From Acetobacter conturbans (GTDB taxonomy: Bacteria > Pseudomonadota > Alphaproteobacteria > Acetobacterales > Acetobacteraceae), in contig NZ_WOSY01000004.1 of NCBI RefSeq assembly GCF_011516755.1, forward strand, positions 1 through 64,000: DNA of 64,000 nt, read 5' to 3'. Shown piece after piece: positions 57,976 through 64,000 of this stretch (position 1 is the stretch's first letter; the number at the start of each line of letters is the position of its first letter). The position numbers and the translations under genes are program-made. The notes below the pieces were generated by a model. That model was not told the origin of the DNA, did no database searches, and worked only from the letters and a program-made list of their open reading frames with translations.

Positions 57976-59423
57976 AGACGGACTCGGGGGCGACGCAGGG
58001 ACGACTGTCCGGCAATCTCGGAGTCAGGGAAATCATTTTCATGGTGATGGCCGCGGCGGCACCGCTGACCGTTGTCAGCGGTAATGTTCCGCTCGCCATT
58101 GCGCAGGGTAACGGCCCGTGGGCGTGGACCGGTTTTGTGGCGGCTGCCCTCGTTTTACTGCTGTTCTCCGTCGGTTTCGTGGCGATGACGCCCTTCATGG
58201 TCGAAGCGGGAGCCTTCTTCACCTACATCAGGACCGGACTGGGCAGCCGCATTGGAAAAGGCGGCGCATTTCTGGCGCTGCTCACCTACACGGCCATTCA
58301 GCTCGGTGTTTACGGGTTTTTCGGCTGGGCCGTGGATGATGCGGTGCGTCAGTGGGGTGGTCCGCACCTGCCCTGGTCACTCTATGCCGCCGGAATTCTG
58401 ATGGTCGTCGGGTTTCTGGGATATCGGGATATCGAGTTGAGCTCCCGTGTTCTCGGTGTTGCTCTGGTGCTGGAAATTGGTGTGGTTCTGGTCATGAACG
58501 CCGCCATCGTCTGGCACCCGCTTCCGGTGCCCCCTCCCGTACCAACCACTCCGGCGGAGCCGACAGGGCCGTTCGCCGTGTCGCTTCTGTTTGCCATCAC
58601 CGGTTTTATCGGCTTCGAGGCAACGGCGATCTTTCGCGATGAGGCACGGGACCCCGAACGCACCATTCCACGTGCGACCTATGGGGCGGTCCTCATCATC
58701 GGCCTGTTCTATGCCTTTTCCTGCTGGTGTATGATTCTGGCATGGGGACAGAACTCCGTGACAGCCATCGCTCACGGATATCTCGCATCCGGCGGTAACA
58801 TGGTTCTGGAAACTGCGGCCCGTTACGTGGGCAGCGGTCTTCGCGACATTATGGAAGTCCTGCTGCTCACAAGCCTGTTCGCCTGCCTGCTGTCATTCCA
58901 CAACATCATTGCCCGCTATCAACTTGTGCTGGGGCGTGAAGGTGTGTTGCCGGCTCATCTTGCCCGCACCCATGCCGTGCATGCGTCACCTCACACATCC
59001 TCGGTCGTGCAGACGATAACCGCCGCCGTGCTGCTGGTTCTGGCGGCGCTGTCGGGGGCGGACCCGCTTGTTACTATTTTCGGTTCGATGGCCGGTATTT
59101 CCACGGTCGGCATCGTTCTGCTGATGATTCTCACGTCTTGCGCGGTCGTCGCGTTCTTCTGCAACCGGAGAATGCCAGCCGGGAAGTTTCAGACCACATG
59201 GTGTCCGGTCTTTTCAGTCTTCGTGCTGGCATGCGTGCTCTATATCATTCTCGAAAACTTTACGACGATCACTGGTCTTTCACTGGGTGTCAGCACTGCT
59301 CTCGCGGTCCTCCCCTTTCTCGCGGTAGCGCTGGGATACTTCATGGGCAAGGATGACGGGGTGCGTCTGGCGAGTGTTCCGGACGGTAAACCCTCTCTTC
59401 ACGAGGGAGAAGTATTCCGCTGA
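57972..59423 (+). CDS. APC-family amino acid permease
   Basis: 483 aa, about 12 membrane spans, APC superfamily (amino acid-polyamine-organocation). The start LGVREIIFMVMAAAAPLTVVSGNVPLAIAQGNG with the first unwound helix, and the FIGFEATAIFRDEARDPERTIPRATYGAVL block are typical. It overlaps the nitrilase-family gene by 4 bases. The substrate cannot be read; an amide, amino acid or amine is likely. Confidence 0.9.
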   Translation: MKTDSGATQGRLSGNLGVREIIFMVMAAAAPLTVVSGNVPLAIAQGNGPWAWTGFVAAALVLLLFSVGFVAMTPFMVEAGAFFTYIRTGLGSRIGKGGAFLALLTYTAIQLGVYGFFGWAVDDAVRQWGGPHLPWSLYAAGILMVVGFLGYRDIELSSRVLGVALVLEIGVVLVMNAAIVWHPLPVPPPVPTTPAEPTGPFAVSLLFAITGFIGFEATAIFRDEARDPERTIPRATYGAVLIIGLFYAFSCWCMILAWGQNSVTAIAHGYLASGGNMVLETAARYVGSGLRDIMEVLLLTSLFACLLSFHNIIARYQLVLGREGVLPAHLARTHAVHASPHTSSVVQTITAAVLLVLAALSGADPLVTIFGSMAGISTVGIVLLMILTSCAVVAFFCNRRMPAGKFQTTWCPVFSVFVLACVLYIILENFTTITGLSLGVSTALAVLPFLAVALGYFMGKDDGVRLASVPDGKPSLHEGEVFR

Positions 59424-59533
59424 CAGCTGCGGGAATGATAATCTTTTGTTGCTGGCGTAACTCCTGCTTGTCTTGTGCGTTCTCTCTGTAACATTGCCTT
59501 AAACGCCATTGGTTCAGTTACAGGGAGCGCCCC

Positions 59534-60412
59534 ATGAAGCAGGTCAGCAAGATACTCCTCCCGCTCAGCAGCACGCGTAACGCGGAGGCTGCTTTCATTC
59601 TGGGCGCGAATTTTGCCCGGCGTTTCTCCGCGCATCTCGCGGTGCTGCATGTCCGTTCAGACGGGCGTGATATTGCGCCACTGGCCGGGGAAGGGCTGAC
59701 GGGGGGCATGGTGGAGGAGCTGATTTCCTCCGCTGAGAAGGAAGGCGGAAGGCGGACGCGCGAAATTCATCAGGCATTCGAGAACTTCGCCGCACGCACG
59801 CCTGACATCGAGAGCGTGCCACCGCGTATTCCGTTCCCGCAGGGGCGGCCGAGTATGAGCTTCAACGTGCTGCGCGGTGCGGAAAATGAAGTCGTCCCCT
59901 GGCATGCGCGGCTGTCCGACTTTACGCTTGTTCCTCATCTCGATAGTGGCGATGAAATATCATCCTCGGAAGCGCTGCATGCCGTTCTGTTCGATAGCGG
60001 GCGTCCGGCTGTAATCGCACCGCGCGAACCGATGACGCACATGATCAAGAGGGTGTGTATCGCCTGGAACGGAACGGCAGAAGCGGCTTCGGCTTTGCGG
60101 GGTGTGCTGGCGTGGGCCAGCGTGGCGGAGCGTGTCCGGGTGCTGCACTGCGATGATTACCAGCGCCGCGGGCCGGACGCCCGCGAGGTGGTGGATTACC
60201 TGTCCATGCATAACATCACGGCCGACCGGCAGGAATTTCTCCCGATCGACCGTGATATCGGACGTGGCCTTCTTGGCGCCTGTCAGGATTTCGGAGCGGA
60301 TATGCTGGCGATGGGCGCCTATTCGCATTCCCGCCTGCGTCAGCTCATTCTGGGTGGCGTTACCCGGCACGTGCTGGAGCACAACATGTTGCCGATCATC
60401 ATGAGCCGCTAA
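59534..60412 (+). CDS. universal stress protein
   Basis: 292 aa with a UspA fold. The N-terminal half begins KQVSKILLPLSSTRNAEAAF; the C-terminal half has VCIAWNGTAEAASALRGVLAW and ends with the nucleotide-binding-like GAYSHSRLRQLILGGVTRHVL. It is a tandem-type Usp in which the second domain is the better conserved. GGGAGCGCCCC precedes the ATG. The stop TAA shares its last base with the start of the 152-bp repeat. Confidence 0.86.
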   Translation: MKQVSKILLPLSSTRNAEAAFILGANFARRFSAHLAVLHVRSDGRDIAPLAGEGLTGGMVEELISSAEKEGGRRTREIHQAFENFAARTPDIESVPPRIPFPQGRPSMSFNVLRGAENEVVPWHARLSDFTLVPHLDSGDEISSSEALHAVLFDSGRPAVIAPREPMTHMIKRVCIAWNGTAEAASALRGVLAWASVAERVRVLHCDDYQRRGPDAREVVDYLSMHNITADRQEFLPIDRDIGRGLLGACQDFGADMLAMGAYSHSRLRQLILGGVTRHVLEHNMLPIIMSR

Positions 60413-60563
60413 GAGCCTTTTTGGAAATTCCTGTTCCGGACCGGAAGTCCCCGTGTGGCGAAGAGGTGAAACATGAAACCGGCAGGAAACAGCCAATCTG
60501 GCCCTTAAAGGCCTTGCGGAAAGCTTGCGTTTGAAGGCGAACAGCAATTTCCAAAAGGGCTCT
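60412..60563 (+). repeat. 152-bp dispersed repeat, copy A
   Basis: Runs from AGAGCCTTTTTGGAAATT to CCAAAAGGGCTCT, which are inverted to each other over about 18 bases. It is more than 90 percent like the copy at 62947 by eye. It begins at the last base of the universal stress protein stop codon. Confidence 0.9.
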
Positions 60564-60610
60564 AAGGAAACTCCCTTCTGGCCGATCTGGACCAGAAGGG
60601 AGAAGACCGG

Positions 60611-62776
60611 TCAGCCGATATGGAAGAAATCGGGACCGTTGTTCCGGCTATTCCCACCACGTGATGGCATGGTACTGTCGGCAACCCGGATGTTCGGCAC
60701 ACCACCCATCAGCGGATCGGTAATGCTGTCCCGCCCGTTCTCGATGTGACCGGCAAGCTGGTAGTGGAAGCTGCTGTCACCTTCGACCTCGATGGTCAGG
60801 TCATACCAGCCGCCACGCTCCGCCGTTTCGAGGTTGAGGCCATGCGCTTCCATCGGTTCGAGATGGTGGTGACGCAGTTTTTCCCCTGAATAGCCGTCCG
60901 TGAACACCAGACGGACGCTTGTAGTGCCCAGATTGACCAGCTCCACTTTCAGGGTCTGACGAGACCGTTCAACCGTCGTGTCCACACTGATCTGAGCCAG
61001 CGCGGCGCCACCCAGCGTGCCTTTGCAGGCGCGGAGGTAACCGTTAGGCCCATGCACGGCCAGGTCATAAGTGCCGTCCGGCGAGACAGTCCATGTGTCG
61101 TCCAGCCGCTTCCGCGCTTCGACCGTGTAATAACGCGGTACGGTCACGGAAAGGGCATCGCGAACGTGGAATACCGCGCCGGCATCACCAGTATTGTGGA
61201 AGGAAAGTCTGACCTGACCGGCACTGGATTGCGGCATCATGCGCACATGCAGGTCATACGGCAGGGCACGGGCGCGCCTTACGCCGCTTTCCTGCTGCGG
61301 CACACTCTGATCCGTCGGCACCGTCGGGGTATAGCTGCTGTGACGGGTGGCATCTTTCGGCACATAGGCGGTCGTCGACGGCATGTCGGCGAGGTGTGTG
61401 TTCGGATTGCGGAAGTCGAAGGCCGAGGTGAGATCGCCGGAGACGACACGCCGCCATGGGGTGATGTTGCTCTCGGTCAAACCCGGATAATGCGGGCCGA
61501 AACGACGCTCGATGAAGCGGATCAGCGAGGTATGGTCGAACACTTCCGAGTTCACCCAGCCGCCCCTGCTCCAGGGGGAGATGACGATCATCGGCACGCG
61601 CGGACCGAAGCCATAAGGACCGGCGGCGTGCGACGAACTGCCGGGGAACAGTTCGTGCTCGATCGAGACCGTGGATTTGCCATGGCTTGAATCGACGGGG
61701 ACGGACGGTGGGATCACATGATCGAAAAATCCGTCATTTTCATCGAACATCACAAAGAGGGCGGTCTTGCTCCACACTTCCGGGTCACTCGTGAGAATAT
61801 CGAGAACCTGCGAGACATACCAAGCGCCATAATTAGCGGGCCAGTTCGGGTGCTCTGAATAGGCTTCTGGTGCGACAATCCATGAAACCTGCGGAAGTTT
61901 TCCGGATTCAACGTCAGATTTCAGAATATCGAAAGGCGTGCCCGAAACGGCAATGTTGGTTCCCGTTCTGGCCTTTTGCGCCAGAGGAGAGGAATCGGCT
62001 GCATTGCGATACTGGTTGAAATACAGCAGGGAACTGTCGCCATAGTTGCCAATATAGGCGTCGCTGGTCCATCCCCACGAACCGGCCGCCGTCAGGCCGG
62101 TGCCAATGTCCTGATAAACTTTCCAGGAGACGCCAGCCTTTTCGAGGCGCTCGGGATAGGTCGACCAGCCATACCCCGCTTCGGAGTTGTCGACGACCGG
62201 GCCGCCACCTGAACCATCATTGCCGACCCAGCCTGTCCACATATAATAACGGTTGGGGTCCGTCGCGCCCATCACCGAGCAGTGGTAGGCATCACAGATC
62301 GTAAAAGCATCAGCCAGAGCATAATGAAACGGAACATCGTCTCGCTCGAGATGTGACATGCAGGTTGCGGTCTTGGCTGGAATCCAGCCGTTCCATTCGC
62401 CACCGTTCCACGCCTTCTGGGTGGTGTCCCAGTCGTGCGGCAGGTCGGCAAGGAACTGCAGCCCCATATCGGGCGCCGTCGGATGGAACGGCATGACGAC
62501 ATTGCTGCCATTCGGCTGATTCCAGACGGATTTGCCGGATGAAAGCATGGCGGCCCGTGGATCATTGTAGCCCCGAACACCTTGCAGCATGCCGAAATAA
62601 TGGTCGAACGAACGGTTTTCCTGCATCAGAAAAACGATGTGCTCAACGTCATCAATGGAGCGTGTGCGATTATTCGCGGGGAGGGCCAGAGCCTTGCCGA
62701 TGCTCTGCTGCATCGTGGCCGCCATTGCGCCGGAAGCAAGAAGTTTGAGAAAATTACGACGATCAGGATGTGTCAT
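60611..62776 (-). CDS. phosphocholine-specific phospholipase C, Tat-exported
   Basis: 721 aa. The N-terminus DRRNFLKLLASGAMAATMQQSIGKALA is a twin-arginine signal peptide. The phosphoesterase domain (about residues 40-450) shows VFLMQENRSFDHYFGML, MTHLERDDVP-like ACSHLERDD region and MFDENDGFFDHVIPPSVP, with likely metal or nucleophile residues; the C-terminus has two DUF756 domains (about 530-690). It hydrolyses phosphatidylcholine or sphingomyelin in homologues. Phosphate limitation or virulence-related roles are known for the family, not shown here. Confidence 0.92.
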   Translation of the reverse strand: MTHPDRRNFLKLLASGAMAATMQQSIGKALALPANNRTRSIDDVEHIVFLMQENRSFDHYFGMLQGVRGYNDPRAAMLSSGKSVWNQPNGSNVVMPFHPTAPDMGLQFLADLPHDWDTTQKAWNGGEWNGWIPAKTATCMSHLERDDVPFHYALADAFTICDAYHCSVMGATDPNRYYMWTGWVGNDGSGGGPVVDNSEAGYGWSTYPERLEKAGVSWKVYQDIGTGLTAAGSWGWTSDAYIGNYGDSSLLYFNQYRNAADSSPLAQKARTGTNIAVSGTPFDILKSDVESGKLPQVSWIVAPEAYSEHPNWPANYGAWYVSQVLDILTSDPEVWSKTALFVMFDENDGFFDHVIPPSVPVDSSHGKSTVSIEHELFPGSSSHAAGPYGFGPRVPMIVISPWSRGGWVNSEVFDHTSLIRFIERRFGPHYPGLTESNITPWRRVVSGDLTSAFDFRNPNTHLADMPSTTAYVPKDATRHSSYTPTVPTDQSVPQQESGVRRARALPYDLHVRMMPQSSAGQVRLSFHNTGDAGAVFHVRDALSVTVPRYYTVEARKRLDDTWTVSPDGTYDLAVHGPNGYLRACKGTLGGAALAQISVDTTVERSRQTLKVELVNLGTTSVRLVFTDGYSGEKLRHHHLEPMEAHGLNLETAERGGWYDLTIEVEGDSSFHYQLAGHIENGRDSITDPLMGGVPNIRVADSTMPSRGGNSRNNGPDFFHIG

Positions 62777-62946
62777 TTGAGGCGTTTTCGCTCTGATTGA
62801 AACTGCCTTGTTGTATTCATGTTTCAGAATGAAATAGGTGACAGATGTATTAACAAAATATGACTTATATTGGCATCTATATAATTTTATAGACTTTTGT
62901 AGTTTCTCGTTTTTGAGAAAAAGCGTGGTTCAATGTCCGTATTCTC

Positions 62947-63098
62947 AGAGTCTTTTTGGAAATTCCTGTTCCGGACCGAAAGTCGCCGTGTGGCGAAGAG
63001 GTGAAACATGAAACCGGCCGGAAACAGCCAATCTGGCACTGAAAGGCCTTGCGAAAAGCTTGCGTTTGAAGGCGAACAGCAATTTCCAAAAAGGCTCT
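62947..63098 (+). repeat. 152-bp dispersed repeat, copy B
   Basis: From AGAGTCTTTTTGGAAATT to CCAAAAAGGCTCT, same orientation and length as copy A, with only scattered base changes. The 170 bases before it (62777-62946) are A/T-rich and show a short TTTCTC/GAGAAA hairpin but no gene. Confidence 0.9.
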
Positions 63099-63100
63099 CA

Positions 63101-63458
63101 GAGCCTGTGTGAAAATTCATCGCCTGACGTCAGATGCGCCCCACTGACCACGCGCGCGGGCAAAGCCGTCGTGTGCGCTTCTTTCACCAGTTATAGTGGC
63201 TTTGTGGTCTGTCCGGATCGAACAGACCGACTAGCGTCTCGTCGGGCGGGGTAGCGGATTTCAGCGTGTGAAACCGTCCGAAAATGCCCGCATCCCACAA
63301 GCCCCACACGCAGCGTTGCGGAGGAGTTGCCCTGTACAATGCCTCGCCCCTGAAACTGTTATCTGTATGAAAATGTCGGACTTCCGCCATTCCCATGGTG
63401 GTGGGAAGGACCTCTTGTAAGCTCGTTTCGGCGTTACCGGAATTTTCCAAACAGGCTC
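63101..63458. repeat. 358-bp element with inverted ends resembling the 152-bp repeat
   Basis: GAGCCTGTGTGAAAATTC (63101-63118) and GAATTTTCCAAACAGGCTC (63440-63458) are imperfect inverted ends; 17 of 19 positions match. The ends resemble those of the 152-bp repeat (GAGCCT, GGAAATT). The inside has no recognisable gene. It starts two bases after copy B, so one may have inserted next to the other. Confidence 0.65.
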
Positions 63459-63612
63459 GCAGCTACGGTCGGTTTCTCGCCCGGAAGGTTTTCTGACGGG
63501 GGCGGCTTGTGCTTCATGCAGGATCGCCGATGATCTGCTACAGAGACAGGAGCCATCACGACCCCGCTGATGCCCAGTCTGCTGTTCCATACGCTACGGG
63601 AGGAGACACGCC

Positions 63613-64000
63613 CTGACAGATGCCCCCACGTCCGGAACCGACCGGCAACCCGTTCTCTTCCTGCCGCATGGTGGAGGTCCCTGTTTTTTCATGGACTGGC
63701 CCGGATGGGAGAATATGGGAGCATATCTCCGCGGTATCTTCGAGACCCTTCCGCGCAGGCCGTCGGCCATTCTCGTAATGTCCGGTCACTGGGAAACCCG
63801 CATCCCAACCGTCACGACGGCCGAAACACCAGCTCTCCTTTATGATTATTACGGATTTCCGAAACATACCTATGAGCTGAAATATCCCGCTCCCGGTTCG
63901 CCCGCTCTTGCAGCCCGTGTTCGGGCCTTACTGACGGTGGCGGGGATCGAAAGTGGCGAAGACCACGCGCGCGGGTTCGATCATGGCATATTTATTCCGT
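63613..64000 (+). CDS. class III extradiol dioxygenase (DODA/LigB type), partial
   Basis: The gene runs off the window. From CTG 63613 (GGAGGAG eight bases in front) the frame reads VLFLPHGGGPCFFMDWPGW, ILVMSGHWET, YDYYGFPKHTYELKYPAPGSP and GFDHGIFIP. The metal-binding His residues are in LPHGG, SGHWE and DHG, the pattern of 4,5-DOPA-dioxygenase-like YgiD proteins. No ATG, GTG or TTG exists in this frame between the TGA at 63568 and residue 30, so CTG, or an error, must be the start. Confidence 0.8.
   Translation, partial: MTDAPTSGTDRQPVLFLPHGGGPCFFMDWPGWENMGAYLRGIFETLPRRPSAILVMSGHWETRIPTVTTAETPALLYDYYGFPKHTYELKYPAPGSPALAARVRALLTVAGIESGEDHARGFDHGIFIP

Overview
This 64 kb stretch reads as chromosomal DNA of an alphaproteobacterium, most likely an acetic acid bacterium (Acetobacteraceae). 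The evidence is indirect: a GatCAB amidotransferase operon, a DUF2336 protein, a TimA/Tim44-like protein, a two-domain cold-shock protein, an IS5-type insertion sequence of the kind common in that family, and the overall protein flavour. No marker gene such as rRNA is present, so genus is not fixed. Most of the window is housekeeping sequence at high coding density, with many 4-base ATGA/GTGA overlaps.

Layout. 1-7.4 kb: an IS5-type transposase tail, tRNA-Ser(CGA), rplU-rpmA-obgE-proB on the plus strand, then gatC-gatA-gatB on the minus strand and ruvX. 7.4-12.6 kb: a DUF2336 protein translationally coupled to a PAS/degenerate-GGDEF protein, then dapD-dapE (lysine and peptidoglycan precursor synthesis) with a coupled membrane protein. 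12.6-18.8 kb (minus): rsmB, an unknown gene, rpe, a heparinase II/III-like protein and a GT4 glycosyltransferase. 18.9-21.2 kb: two adjacent unrecognised genes. 21.2-22.1 kb: a dispersed repeat, a terminator and a Ser/Thr-rich small protein. 22.1-29.5 kb: the 2-methylcitrate cycle (prpD-prpC-prpB plus an acetyl/propionyl-CoA synthetase) with a divergent ScfR/PrpR-like regulator. 29.6-32.3 kb: Smr protein, acidic small protein, a decayed insertion sequence and a Gly-rich lipoprotein.

32.4-38.7 kb: a three-haem cytochrome c peroxidase, an orphan DNA methyltransferase coupled to a Tim44-like gene, a histidine phosphatase, secB, a lipoprotein, a 161-bp inverted-repeat element and a TonB protein. 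39-47.7 kb: csbD-like gene, comM, serA, hisN-like, cytochrome c, kdsB-pheA-dapA-smpB, and a double cold-shock protein. 48-53.2 kb: lpxR-like gene, an EAL protein, recG. 53.2-64 kb: sdhE-mfd, a nitrilase-family hydrolase coupled to an APC permease, a universal stress protein, a large Tat-exported phospholipase C, two copies of a 152-bp repeat, another inverted-repeat element, and a dioxygenase gene that runs off the end.

How the parts combine: propionate (and acetate) activation and oxidation under a dedicated regulator; amino-acid synthesis (Pro, Lys/DAP, Ser, Phe, possibly His); translation support (GatCAB, SmpB, ribosomal proteins, Obg, RsmB, RuvX); repair (RecG, Mfd); and envelope functions. 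I do not see a clear new defence or biosynthetic system. The most novel items are the unrecognised gene pair at 18.9-21.2 kb, the three-copy 152-bp repeat family with its relatives, the paired degenerate signalling proteins at 7.4-9.9 kb and the Ser/Thr-rich small protein.
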